Source: Clostridiaceae bacterium
GTDB taxonomy: Bacteria > Bacillota > Clostridia > Lachnospirales > Lachnospiraceae
Assembly (NCBI GenBank): GCA_910575585.1
Contig: CAJTGF010000065.1
Location: forward strand, 1-32,330
Reading direction: 5' to 3'
DNA length: 32,330 nt
Shown: positions 7,529-17,500 of the stretch, piece after piece
How the letters are laid out: every line of letters begins with the position of its first letter
How positions within the stretch are numbered: position 1 is the first letter of the stretch
Made by a program: the position numbers and the translations under genes
The notes under the pieces: generated by a model
Told to the model about the DNA's origin: nothing
What the model saw: the letters and a program-made list of their open reading frames with translations, nothing else
Database searches by the model: none

Positions 7529-7867
7529 TCAGATTTCCTCTAACATCCGCAACAGTTTAAAGATATGGCTGCATCCCAAAAGGTACATTTGTATGCTTTC
7601 TGCCCTTGCCTTATCATACTCCAACGTGAAAAATCTGGACAGTGCCTTTGTTTCCCCTGCAGTCAGCTCCATAGGTTCCTCCACACCCCCGTCATCTGTC
7701 AGCCTTGAAATAAAATCGTGTTTATCAAGTATCCTGTAACGCTCTTCTGTAATCTTGCTGTAAGATACGGAGCTTCTCAACGCCTCCTCGCACAATATGT
7801 CTATCTCCTCTATGATGTCGCTGAACCATTTGGGCAGGTTGTAAATGTCGATGTTCCTTATGTCCAT
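7529..7867 (-). CDS. Small conserved ICE protein, paralogue of the 10689 gene
   Basis: This soluble protein has 112 residues when started at ATG 7867, which has AAAGGAG eight bases upstream; a longer frame to 7987 lacks a good site. Its C-terminal half (ELTAGETKALSRFF, then a Gln-Met-Tyr segment) aligns with the protein at 10689-11021 (LTAEEHRVLVEYF, then Gln-Ile-Tyr). A predominantly helical fold is likely. Both paralogues are preceded by a GNRA-capped hairpin and followed by a cargo island. Function unknown. Confidence 0.65.
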   Translation of the reverse strand: MDIRNIDIYNLPKWFSDIIEEIDILCEEALRSSVSYSKITEERYRILDKHDFISRLTDDGGVEEPMELTAGETKALSRFFTLEYDKARAESIQMYLLGCSHIFKLLRMLEEI

Positions 7868-7981
7868 AGCTATGGCTCCTTTCTGTTTTTCTAGAGAAAT
7901 ATAGCAGAAAGCCAACGGAGAATCCACCGTGTGATTTTTCATCTCGCACATTTGATTTATGCTTTTCTCCGTTATGTAGCA

Positions 7982-8003
7982 CGGCATCGGTTCCCCGATA
8001 CCG
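7982..8003 (-). promoter_or_regulatory. GNRA-capped leader hairpin, copy B
   Basis: Minus-strand CGGTATCGG-GGAA-CCGATGCCG is a nine-base stem with one G-T wobble and a GNRA loop, followed by TACATAACGGA. A matching element with compensating changes lies at 11118-11139. Each precedes one of the two paralogous small protein genes, suggesting a conserved RNA leader. Confidence 0.55.
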
Positions 8004-8015
8004 CAAAAACACGAC

Positions 8016-8201
8016 TTACGTCTCTATATCTATCGCTTTCGCAAGGAAGGAAACATCCGTCACGTCCCGGTTGGAAAAATCTAAGATATTGGTTTCGCTG
8101 TATATCTTTTCCACCATCTTTGCGGCGGTTTCCGCACTCTCCGCTGAGATTTTCACCCTCTTTTCCGAGATGGCAACCAGCGTCATTTCATACTGCCTCA
8201 T
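8016..8201 (-). CDS. DpnD/PcfM-like small protein
   Basis: The frame starts at ATG 8201 with AAAGGAGG eight bases upstream, giving 61 residues; the longer frame to 8249 has no comparable site. It has the layout of DpnD/PcfM-like proteins: an N-terminal strand (QYEMTLVAI), a V-x-I-x-AESAETAAKMV segment, then an I-L-D-F motif. The gene just upstream has the same pattern, so they are likely tandem duplicates that diverged. DpnD/PcfM proteins occur in conjugative plasmids and ICEs; their role is unknown. Confidence 0.6.
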   Translation of the reverse strand: MRQYEMTLVAISEKRVKISAESAETAAKMVEKIYSETNILDFSNRDVTDVSFLAKAIDIET

Positions 8202-8218
8202 GGCAAACGCCTCCTTTC

Positions 8219-8413
8219 CTACCGCCCTATTCCTTTGTCCCGGACGCACTCTCTCGCCTTAAAATCAGCCCCCACAAAATGGTCTGCGTCCAAAATATAC
8301 TGGCTTCTGTTCCAGTTATCCTCTGCCATCTGCTCCGCTTCCGCAAGGCTCTCCGCCTCAATGGGTACAGTCATTTGCAGGGTTTCCGTTATTGTTACGT
8401 CATACGTTTTCAT
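8219..8413 (-). CDS. DpnD/PcfM family protein
   Basis: This 64-residue protein matches the DpnD/PcfM-like family: YDVTITETLQMTVPIEAES at the N-terminus, helix EAEQMAEDNW, then ILDADHFVGADFKARE. Its ATG overlaps the stop of the Toprim gene (ATGA), so it is translated with the primase-like protein. A second, more divergent copy follows 17 bases downstream. Function unproven; presence beside replication/transfer genes is typical for the family. Confidence 0.75.
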   Translation of the reverse strand: MKTYDVTITETLQMTVPIEAESLAEAEQMAEDNWNRSQYILDADHFVGADFKARECVRDKGIGR

Positions 8414-9381
8414 CTCTCATGGCTCCTTCCGTTATTCTTTTTTGCCCGCTCCGTTATCCCGATTCCTAACCGGATACAGAGAAAATCGTTGCAGTCCTTG
8501 CCCTTTGGCGGCGGCTTATCCCGTGTCCGGTACTGTTTCGGAAGCACGGTCTTGATCGCCTCTGAGGCCAGCCTGCCTGCCCGGTCATTGTCAAGGTGCA
8601 GCTCCACTTCCTCAACCTCCGGGTAGTCTTTTAAAAACCGTGTGAGCGCTGCCGGAACCTTGCTGCGCCCGATTTCCTTTGCTGGCTGGTACACGCCCGC
8701 AAGGGATAAAAGATGTTCCTCCCTCCAGTCCTGACCGTCCATTTTTTGCAGGGTGGCATAGGACAGCAGGTCAATGGCGGATTCAAACAGGTGGACTTTT
8801 ATGCTGTTTCCCTCTGCCGGGATAGAAAAGGAATAGTTTTTGTCGCTCCCGTTTGCGTCCCCGATGAAGTTCGTCCCGATTCCACGCAGGGCGGCATACC
8901 GGGGTTTCCCTCCCTTGTCCATGCCCACAAATACAGCGTTGTGGTAGTTCTCGCTCTCAAAAACCATTCCCTTTTGCAGACAGAATCCAATGATGTCCGT
9001 GTCAATCCCACGCCTGTTTAGATAGGAAACAACCTGCGTCTGGTAGCGGTTGGGTTTGGGTAAGAGCAGTTTCTTTTCTGTTATCTTTTCGGCTGGTAGG
9101 GAAACAGGCGGCGCAACCGCCGCCTGCCCTGCAATCGTCTGTACCGCCTCCATAAAGGTATAGTCCCTAACTTTTATCAGGTAATCAACCGCTGACCTGC
9201 CCCCGATTCCACGGCTCCACCACATCCATTTCCCGTTGGAAATTTTCAGGCTGTCATGGCTTTTCGTGGTGTAGGTGTTGCCCGAAAAATGCACAAGCTC
9301 ATAAGGCTCATAGTTTTTCAGGTACGTCAACAAGTCCATCCGCTTTGCCTCCTGCACGACTTCCGGTGCGATATATGGCAT
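8410..9381 (-). CDS. DUF3991 and Toprim domain protein (primase-like)
   Basis: The N-terminal 85 residues resemble the DUF3991 region (KRMDLLTYLKNYEPYELV, WMWWSRGIGGRSAVDYL), a primase-associated fold. A Toprim domain follows at about 145-300, with the conserved acidic residues visible: Glu200 and Asp204 in LFESAIDLLSY, and the DxD pair Asp264/Asp266 in LHLDNDRAG. These residues bind metal in primases and topoisomerases. The protein probably primes the transferred strand or supports ICE replication. Length (323) is normal for the family. The ATG at 9381 has AAAGGAG upstream. Two leader hairpins lie just before the gene. Confidence 0.85.
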   Translation of the reverse strand: MPYIAPEVVQEAKRMDLLTYLKNYEPYELVHFSGNTYTTKSHDSLKISNGKWMWWSRGIGGRSAVDYLIKVRDYTFMEAVQTIAGQAAVAPPVSLPAEKITEKKLLLPKPNRYQTQVVSYLNRRGIDTDIIGFCLQKGMVFESENYHNAVFVGMDKGGKPRYAALRGIGTNFIGDANGSDKNYSFSIPAEGNSIKVHLFESAIDLLSYATLQKMDGQDWREEHLLSLAGVYQPAKEIGRSKVPAALTRFLKDYPEVEEVELHLDNDRAGRLASEAIKTVLPKQYRTRDKPPPKGKDCNDFLCIRLGIGITERAKKNNGRSHER

Positions 9382-9400
9382 AAATCTCAGCTCCTTTCCT

Positions 9401-9444
9401 GCCCGTGATTGGATATTTGCAAATGAATTTAAGAATATCCGGGC
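9401..9444 (-). promoter_or_regulatory. Leader hairpin 2, copy A, upstream of Toprim gene
   Basis: Minus-strand GCCCGGATATT ... AATATCC...GGGC forms a paired leader ending about 12 bases before the ribosome binding site. The shorter GGATA/TATCC version at 5758 keeps pairing despite sequence change. It directly follows the terminator-like hairpin, an arrangement compatible with attenuation or translation control. Confidence 0.45.
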
Positions 9445-9445
9445 A

Positions 9446-9488
9446 TAAAAATAGCCGATTGATTCTCGTTTTTGAAAACCAATCGGCT
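9446..9488 (-). terminator. Terminator-like hairpin 1, copy A-left
   Basis: Minus-strand AGCCGATTG ... CAATCGGCT is a perfect nine-base stem followed by ATTTTTATG. It lies downstream of the 9593 cargo gene and upstream of the Toprim gene. The loop GTTTTCA...GAGAAT is shared with the other copies. It is a clear intrinsic terminator shape. Confidence 0.65.
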
Positions 9489-9592
9489 ATGTAACATATA
9501 AACTATTTAACACAATAACAATCTGAACGCTGTCAAAATGTAACCTTCTTATATCTATCAGAATGGTTTTTATTTTTCTCATTCAAAAATTC

Positions 9593-10510
9593 TTAGCATA
9601 CATCACTGATTATGTTTAATACCACCATAGAATTATTTGAATCAGAACACAAGCGTTCTCGTTCCCTGCGTCCCATATATAAAAAATCCATGACGTCATT
9701 GAATTCTTGAACCTCTGGTGTACTTCCTTGAACCCTCCCTGCTTGTCTATAATATGGTAATGCACTTTCAAAATCCGAATATGTCAAACCGTTGCTGCGA
9801 ATTGTTGCTCCTACTTGATCTATTTTATCCTTGCATAATTGGTACATATTTGGCGGTGCCATATATTTTAATATCTCTGCCAAATTGGGATCTTGTTGAG
9901 CGATTTCACTATTAAACTCCTCAGAATATGCATTCATTTGAAGCAACGATTCTTTGTTATCTTCAATCCATTTAGTTGCCGTTTCAGCATCGCAAGCCTT
10001 TAATGTTGCTAGTACCAGCTTATCAATAATAAAGATATTATCGGGATATTTCTTGTATAAGAATACTAAAACCTTATATCGTATTATTGGGGGTAAAATT
10101 GAAAATGAAAACATAACACTTTCGTTTGTACCAAATTTGTATTTCTCAAAATAACTAATGAGAAGATACGACAAAAGGTCAAATAATCCATCTATTGCTA
10201 TGTTAAACTCTTCAAGCGTAACCTCCCCACGATATTTAGTATGTGTAGTTTTATTACCTTTCTTTTTTAATTTATTAACTGATTTTTCTACTACTTTGTA
10301 GTTTGGCAACATTCGTATACTTTTCCTTATATCTTCATCTCCTAAAGTTATTTCTTTTTGTGGAACAATATCTAAGATTTTGCGGACAATTATCTCAGCA
10401 TATTGCCTTAATGTAGAGATTTTCCCCCTATAAGATGTCGATGTGTAAAATATATCTCCAATAAGATCAGATGCCAATGTTTGGTATTCATCATTATTGA
10501 AATGAACCAT
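9593..10510 (-). CDS. DUF4145/HEPN-like protein (AT-rich cargo)
   Basis: This 305-residue protein has an N-terminal helical region (about 25-130) with the pattern of DUF4145-type domains: TLRQYAEIIVRKILD, then a Lys-rich loop ending GNKTTHTKYRG, then a long hydrophobic helix. DUF4145 belongs to the HEPN-like superfamily, many of whose members are ribonucleases or toxin parts. A canonical Rx4-6H motif is not evident (the histidine is preceded by KKGNKTT), so nuclease activity is doubtful. The C-terminal half is helical and unrecognised. Start at 10510 has GGAGG nine bases upstream. The gene is far more AT-rich than its neighbours and lies between two copies of one hairpin, so it is acquired cargo. 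A defence role is inference only. Confidence 0.6.
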   Translation of the reverse strand: MVHFNNDEYQTLASDLIGDIFYTSTSYRGKISTLRQYAEIIVRKILDIVPQKEITLGDEDIRKSIRMLPNYKVVEKSVNKLKKKGNKTTHTKYRGEVTLEEFNIAIDGLFDLLSYLLISYFEKYKFGTNESVMFSFSILPPIIRYKVLVFLYKKYPDNIFIIDKLVLATLKACDAETATKWIEDNKESLLQMNAYSEEFNSEIAQQDPNLAEILKYMAPPNMYQLCKDKIDQVGATIRSNGLTYSDFESALPYYRQAGRVQGSTPEVQEFNDVMDFLYMGRRERERLCSDSNNSMVVLNIISDVC

Positions 10511-10602
10511 CTTAAATTTCCTCCTCTCTTTGTAAATTTGTCGCTATAAATTCAAATTTTATACATTAGTATATCACATATTCTTGAATGTTTCTACAAT
10601 GA

Positions 10603-10642
10603 CAAAAGCCAACTGATTCTCTTTTATAAAAATCAATTGACT
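10603..10642 (-). terminator. Terminator-like hairpin 1, copy A-right
   Basis: Minus-strand AGTCAATTGA ... TCAGTTGGCT pairs over ten positions with two G-T wobbles and is followed by TTTTG. It lies 46 bases after the stop of the 10689 gene. Loop similarity to the hairpins at 9453 and 5811 shows common origin. Confidence 0.55.
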
Positions 10643-10688
10643 ATGCAAATTAGAATACCATCATCAAATACTACCTAAAAACTATCTG

Positions 10689-11021
10689 TTAAACCCTTCC
10701 TATTTTCTTCAAATAAGCATACCCGTCCGTATGTCCCCGGAAGTAAATCTGCTTTCTCTCAATGTTATCTTTTTTCAGACTAAGCCTGAAATACTCCACC
10801 AGTACCCTATGTTCTTCTGCTGTCAAAGAAATCTCTCCCTCCCCCTCCGTCACATTCAGAATGAAAGGATAGTCCCTTTCCATATCCCCGATCTGCCTGC
10901 AAAGTGCCAGATAGCTGTCATCCTGCTTTCGCAAATCTACGATTATATCGTTGTCTATCTCCATAAATCCATGTTCCATACGCTTGACTAAATCATTATA
11001 TTCCTCTGTTGCTGCGCTCAT
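10689..11021 (-). CDS. Small conserved ICE protein, paralogue of the 7529 gene
   Basis: The 110 residues are soluble and probably helical. The segment LTAEEHRVLVEYFRLSLK and the following Gln-Ile-Tyr-Phe-x-Gly align with LTAGETKALSRFFTLEYDK and Gln-Met-Tyr-Leu-x-Gly in the 7529 protein. Upstream features (D-x-S-Y, then an E-G-x-x-E stretch) also correspond. The ATG at 11021 has AAAGGG about eight bases upstream, and a plausible promoter lies just before it. The gene sits between the helicase end and a cargo island. I do not know its function; conserved association with these leaders suggests a regulator or accessory of the module. Confidence 0.65.
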   Translation of the reverse strand: MSAATEEYNDLVKRMEHGFMEIDNDIIVDLRKQDDSYLALCRQIGDMERDYPFILNVTEGEGEISLTAEEHRVLVEYFRLSLKKDNIERKQIYFRGHTDGYAYLKKIGRV

Positions 11022-11042
11022 TTCAATTACCCTTTCGTTTTT

Positions 11043-11070
11043 ATTATAATATACCCATTTTTCACCGCAA
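11043..11070 (-). promoter_or_regulatory. Putative sigma-A promoter for the 10689 gene
   Basis: On the minus strand TTGCGG (11070-11065) is separated by 16 bases from TATAAT (11048-11043), 22 bases before the ATG. It lies between the GNRA hairpin and the gene. Confidence 0.4.
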
Positions 11071-11117
11071 CAACAAATATGCGAACCGCCCTTCGTTTTG
11101 CCCGTCCGCTATGTAAA

Positions 11118-11139
11118 CGGTACTGGTTGCCCAATACCG
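11118..11139 (-). promoter_or_regulatory. GNRA-capped leader hairpin, copy A
   Basis: Minus-strand CGGTATTGG-GCAA-CCAGTACCG is a nine-base stem with a GNRA loop, followed by TTTACATAGCGGA, starting seven bases after the helicase 3' stop. It matches the copy at 7982-8003 with pair-preserving changes. Confidence 0.55.
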
Positions 11140-11145
11140 CTTTTT

Positions 11146-11598
11146 TCACCGTTCCCGGTCTTTGCTGCCTTTCTCCGGCTCCGTTTCTTCTTCCTCCGGC
11201 TCAACGTCCAGCACGATATTTTCTTTCTTGTCCATATCAAGCAGGGCATTTAATTCCCCCAGCCGGGCAGTCTTTTCCGCTAACTCCTGCTCCTTTGGAA
11301 ACTCTTTGACTGCCTCTATCTTTGCATTTTCAAGCTGCACTTTTAAAGTTTCCAGATGTTCCTCACACCGGGAGAGGTTATCGCCAAACTTCTCTATCTC
11401 ATTATCCAGACGGGTAATGTTCCCGTGGATGTCCGTCCCCAACGTCACATGGTACGCCCGTTTCCCTTGCAGGGTGATGACAAAATCCTTGCTGAAGGTG
11501 CTGTAAGAAAGCTCCATCGCAAGCCCACGGTAGGCTCCCAGCGGAACCGGATCGGGGGAAGTCATGGCTTTGCAGGCCGCAATAATCGCCTGCCCGCC
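11146..11598 (-). pseudogene. C-terminal end of the helicase, separated by a frameshift
   Basis: This frame carries the family's normal C-terminal tail: QAIIAACKAMTSPDPVPLG, a strand-rich segment (GLAMELSYSTF), the LGTDIHGNITRLDNEIEKF segment, then a long coiled coil. It is in the -1 frame relative to the main body. The frames exchange near 11590-11602, where GCGGGCAGG would need one more G to continue. The stop at 11146 is shortly followed by a GNRA hairpin. A mutation or a base-calling error is more likely than programmed slippage, because no standard slippery heptamer is present. Confidence 0.75.
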
Positions 11599-14500
11599 TC
11601 CTTTTTCTCCCCATAGGTCACGCCGTTTATCTGCATGGGCGGGAAGGTATCCCGGTCTGGCGGCGTGTGCGCCTTCACCTGCTCGATGTCCTGCTGGTAC
11701 TCTACAATCCACTGGCTCTGCCTTTTAATCTCCATCGGATAGTATTTCGTCACCTTATCCTCCATCTCGTAACGCTGGCTTAGGAAGCTCTGCTTTAAGA
11801 GTTGCAGCTTCGACACCTGGATGTCTAAGTCCATCTTTTCCTTTATATACGGGTTCCCGGTGGCAAGGGCTTTGATTTCCGCATAGGATAAAGCCACCTC
11901 GTCAATGTCCTCGATGGTGCGTGCCGGGCTTTTGGACGTCATGATCTGGCTGATAAATTTCTGCTTGTTCTCAATCATCTGGTACATATAAGCGTCAAAT
12001 GTCCCCTCGGTCACATACCGCACGATAAATACTTTCTTGTTCTGGTTGCCCTGTCGGATGGTTCGACCGCCCCTCTGCTCTAAATCTCTCGGACGCCACG
12101 GGCAGTCTAAATCGTGGCTGGCAATGATTAAATTCTGGACGTTTGTGCCTGCCCCCATCTTAAACGTGCTGCCCATTAAGATGCGGACGGCTCCCCTGCG
12201 TACCTTTGAGAATAGCTCCTTTTTCCTCACCTCCGTGTTGGCGTCATGGATAAATTCAATCTCCTGCGGCGGGATTCCTTTTGCAATCAGTTTATCCCGC
12301 ACGTCATTATAAACGCTGAATGTCCCGTCATTCTTTGGCGTGGACAAATCGCAGAACAATAACTGTGTTAATTTCTGCTCCTTCCCCTCCTCCCAAAAGC
12401 GGTAGACTTCGTTGACGCAGGCATTGACTTTGCTCTCCGGCTCGTCCGGCAGCATTTCATTCGTAAGCCGCTGGTCTAACGCCAGCTTGCGCCCGTCATT
12501 GGTAATCAGTAGCATGTTGTCCTGCATGGGGTTCACCATGCCGTTTCGCACACGCTCCGCCCGTTCCCCTAATGTCTGTACCATATCCTTTTGTATCTCG
12601 CTGGGCTTTACCGCCACCACCTTGTATTCCGCTTCCGGCACGGGCAGGTTCAGCATATCGGCGGTCTGGATGTCCGCCACTTCCCGGAACATCATCATAA
12701 GCTCCGGCAGGTTGTAGAACCGTGCAAACCTCGTTTTCATCCGGTAGCCGCTGCCCTCCGGGGCAAGCTCTATGGCGGAAACAGTTTCCCCGAAGGTGGA
12801 CGCCCATGCGTCAAAATGCTGCAAATGGTTCCGCACAAGGGTGTTGTACTGCAAATACCTCTGCATGGTGTAAAGCTCCACCATTGAGTTGCTCACGGGG
12901 GTTCCGGTGGCAAATATCACGCCTTTCCCTCCCGTTATCCCGTCCAGATAGCGGCACTTCATGAACATATCGGATGATTTCTGCGCCTCCGTCTGTGCAA
13001 TGCCGCCCACGTTCCGCATTTTTGTGTAAAGGTAAAGGTTTTTATAGCCGTCCGCCTCGTCCACAAACAGGCGGTCAACGCCCAGTTCCTCAAAGAATAC
13101 AACGTCATCCTTGCGGCTCTGGTCGTTGAGTTTTGACAGTTTGGTTTGCAGGGATTTCTTTGATTTCTCCATCTGCTTGATGGTGAACCTGCTCCCTCCG
13201 TTGCACTTTGCCTCCGCTATCCCGTCTATGATTTCCTCAATCTGCTCCTCCAACATACGCTGCTGCCTCTCTGTGCTGAGCGGCACTTTTTCAAATTGAC
13301 TGTGGCCGATGATAACTGCGTCAATGTCGCTGGTCGCAATCCTCGCACAGAATTTCTTCCGGTTCTTGGTTTCAAAATCCTTTTTGGTAGCTACAAGCAG
13401 GTTGGCGGCAGGGTAAAGCTGGAGCCACTCGGCGGCAAACTGCTCTATGATGTGATTTGGAACCACAATCATGGATTTGTTGCAGAGTCCCAACCGCTTG
13501 CACTCCATCGCCGCCGCAACCATCGTATAAGTTTTCCCAGCTCCCACCACATAGGCAAGCAGGCTGTTCCCCCCGTAAATGATGCGGGCAGCCCCGTTTT
13601 TCTGGTGCTGCCTTAACTTAATCTCCGGGTTCATGCCATAGAAATTTAAATGGCTCCCGTCATATTCCCTCGGCCGGATGGCGTTGAAATTCTCATTGTA
13701 ATATGCCGTCAATCTCTGCCTGCGCTCCGGGTTCTGCCAGATCCAGTCCTGGAACGCCTGCTTGATTAAGTCCTGCTTGCCCTGCGCTATGGCGGTTTCC
13801 TCTTTGTTCAGGACTGCCTTTTTCTTCCCGTCCTCGGTGGGGATATAGTCATAGACACGGGTGTCACGCAGGTTTAACGTATCCTCGATAATCTTATAGG
13901 CGTTGGCACGGTGCGTCCCGTATGCGTTGTTCGCCTTCGGGTTCCCCTTGTCATTGCTCTTTCCCTCAATGTTCCATTCGCCTGTGAACTTGGAGAAATG
14001 GATTTTGATATTCCATCGGTTGTAGTTGGGCGTGTCCAGCAGCTGGAACATAAATTCAGACACGTCGCTGATGGGAATCCATGTGGCTCCCAGCCGCACA
14101 CTGATTTCCGATGCGGTCAAGTCCTTCGGCTGTACCTTTTCCAGCGCCTCCACGTTGCTTTGATAGGCTTCGGACGCCAGTGCCGCCAGCTTCGCCTCTT
14201 TCAGCTTTTCCCGGACATTGCCGGATAAATATTCATCTTCCGAAACAAACTCCGGCTCCCCTCCCGCCACATTTGGCAAGCGGAAAATCACGCCGGACAG
14301 CTCCCGCTCGATTTCCTCCGCACTTTTTCCGGTCAGGGAACACATATAGTCCATGTCCACTCTGGCTTTCTCGGACAAAGATAACGACAACGCTTCGCTG
14401 GCCGTGTCCACCTTTGTCACCGCCTGATGCGGCTTGATGGTGCGCTTATGGAACATATCGGCTTTCCGTGCGTGTATGCCGTCCTCTGCCACAATCTCTA

Positions 14501-17500
14501 AAGAGCAGAGCAGCGGATAGCTGTTATCGTCCGAAAAGACCATGCTGTTCGCCCTGGCATTCAGTATCCCGTACTTCTTCTGGAACGCATCGTACAGTTG
14601 GTTTAACTTCCTCTGCTGTTCTTCGATGACCGTATCGGCGTACCCTTCCGTCTGGTAGGCAATCAGCTCCCGCACACAGTCACGGATGGCAGCCATGCCC
14701 TTTACCCGGTTTGCGGCGGTCACGGACAGCTCCACGGGCTTCATGCGGCTGTTCTCCCGGTAATAGATTTTCCCGTCATAAACGGTGAAGGAGAAATTGG
14801 CAACGGACGGATCGGCGGGGATAGAGTTATCTTCTTCCTCCACTAATTCGTCCGTTTCATACTCCGCAATCTCCGCCTGAATGTTTTCCACCGCCCCCGC
14901 AAGCAGGGTTTCAAGGCTGGCGTCCTCATACGGGCGGCAGGCGCTGTCCATGCCGTACTTCGTGCTTTCCATCACCATCTCGCCCAACACCATCTCCGGA
15001 TGTTCCACAAAATAGCGGTTCTGCGTAATCCCGTTTTCATCAACATCAAGGTATAACCAGTCCGGCTCCGTTTCCACCATGCGGTCACGCTTCTGCAAAA
15101 ATAAAATATCAGAGGTCACTTCCGTCCCCGCATTTTTCTTAAACGTATCGTTGGGAAGCCGGATGGCTCCCAAAAGCTCCGCCCGCTGTGCGATATATTT
15201 GCGTATCGCCGGGTTCTTCTTGTCCATCGTCCCCGATGACGTGATAAACGCAATCACGCCTCCCGGCCTGACTTTATCCAGCGTTTTTGCAAAAAAATAG
15301 TCATGCACAAGGAAGTTGTTTTTGTCATACCGCCTGTCGGATAATTTAAACTGGCCGAACGGGACATTGCCGATTGCCACGTCAAGAAAGCTGTCCGGCA
15401 GCTCCGCTTCCTCGTACCCCTGCACGGCAACCGTGGTTTTCTGGTAAAGCTGCCCTGCAATCCTGCCCGATATGCTGTCAACCTCCACGCCGTATATCTT
15501 GCAGTCTGACAGGCTCTCCGGCTTCATGCCCATGAAGTTGCCTACCGCACAGGACGGCTCTAAGATGTTGCCGGATTTCAAGCCCATGTTCTCCAACGCC
15601 TGATACATGGCACGGATGACAACGGGCGGCGTGTAAAATGCGGTCAGGGTTGACTGCCTTGCGGCGGCATATTCCTCCGGCGTCAATACCGTTTTCAGTT
15701 CAAGGTATTCATAACCCCATGCGGATTTGGTTTCGTCAAATGCGTCCGCAAGGCCGCCCCAGCCCACATACTTTGATAGGATTTCCTGCTCCTCCGGCGT
15801 CGCATACCTGTCCTCGTCCTCGCACTTTTTCAGAAGCTGGATGGCGGCGATGTTCGCCCGGAACTTCTCTTTTGGCGTCCCATGCCCCAGCTCGTCATTT
15901 GTAATTTTATACTGGCTCCGCTGTTCCTGCGGGATTTCCGGGTGCAGGTCAAAGCCCCGTATCCTGCCTGCCGGCTTTTTCTTCTCCCACGCTGGCGCAA
16001 GGTCTGCCTGTTCACTGCTTTCTTTTTGCGGCGTGTCAACCTGCTCTCCGCTTTCTTTTTGTGTTGTGTCTTTCTGCCCCTGAATTAAGTCAAAAACAAG
16101 CTGAATCGGCTCGCTACGGAAAACCGGAAATCCTGTGCCGATCTGGAATGTGAGGTCTTTTAAGCTGACGGTTCCATGTTCCATATCCACGCTGTCAACG
16201 GAGAACCTGCGGCCATCTATTATTATCTCTGTACCGATTGGGACGTCACTTTCTGAGAACTGTTTTCCCTCTTTTTCCGCATTGGGTGAAGCGGTTCCCT
16301 GCCCGTCCCCTGCGGGAAGGGGTTCTGTATTTTTCTTTTCGGCTGGTGGCTCCGGCAATGGCCGTTTGGTTTTCAAATGGTCATTTGCCGGGTTTTCACG
16401 CAATTTACGGTCAAATTCCTCACGGGGCATATCCTTCGTGAAAAGCGGGTAGGTGAGGTCGTGTAATACAACCATGCTGTCGGTCATGGTGAGGATTTCA
16501 TATTTCTCCATGCCGATATACACCACGGTTTCCGGCTGAAGGTCATAGGGCGGGTTCATGGCTGGCAGTGCCTGCACTTCCTCAATCAGCCCCGCAAGCT
16601 CCTGATATGCCTCCACTCCCGGCTCCGTTGCCTGCTGGACGCTGATAAGGTAGTCCAGAATCGCCATGACTTCATCCGGGTTCGAGAGCTGCTTTTCAAT
16701 CTGTGCTATCGTTTCCTGCTCGGATTCCCCCTGCTCTATATTCGCCTCATACGCCCGCAGGTCGGTTTCCTTATAAAGCTCATTGAGCCTTTCTGCAAGA
16801 CTGTCTGGCTCTGCCTTATCTTCCTCTAAGGGTATGGGCGGCTCCGTTTCCGGCAGGGGCGGCGTTTCTGTTTCGGCTGGTATAGGCGAAATCAGACTGA
16901 ATTTCCCGTCCCGGTAGTCCGCAAGGTCACGGTACGCCTTCTGCATGAATTTATAACGGTTGTCAAAATCTGCGGTATTGTTCAGCACTTCCGCCATTAC
17001 GCTTAAGATTTCTTCCACACGCTCCGGGCTGTCAATCTGCGGGCGGATTGCCTTCACGCCTGCATGATACTCTGCACCAATCGGGTACGGCCGCACCACT
17101 TCCTCCGGCAGTTTCGTATAAAAATGGTAGATTTCAGCCACAAGGACGCTCTTTTCATACTCCGGCAGGTACTCCATTTCTTTTTCCGTCATATACCGCC
17201 CTGCGGCAATCAGCTCGTCAATGCGCTTTGCAACCTTCCCCCATTTCAGCAGGATTTCCGTTTCACCCTTTGTGATCCGCATCCCCTCGCTGCTGGCAAG
17301 CATGTCAATCCCGGTTCCGACAATGACCGGGTATGCGCCGACAAAGCCATACGCATCTTTGAGATAGTCCGCTTTTTGCTGGCTTGTACGGTTTTTCAGG
17401 AAGTAAACATAAATGCCATATTTCCCCGGCTTTACATCGCTGCTGGTCTTGATGACGGTATCAATGATTTCCTGTGAAAAAGAAAAAGCAGAGGTCTTTT

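Noticed and set aside
11585-11605. Programmed -1 frameshift in the helicase
   Set aside because: No standard X-XXY-YYZ heptamer in the right frame; mutation or base-calling error is simpler.
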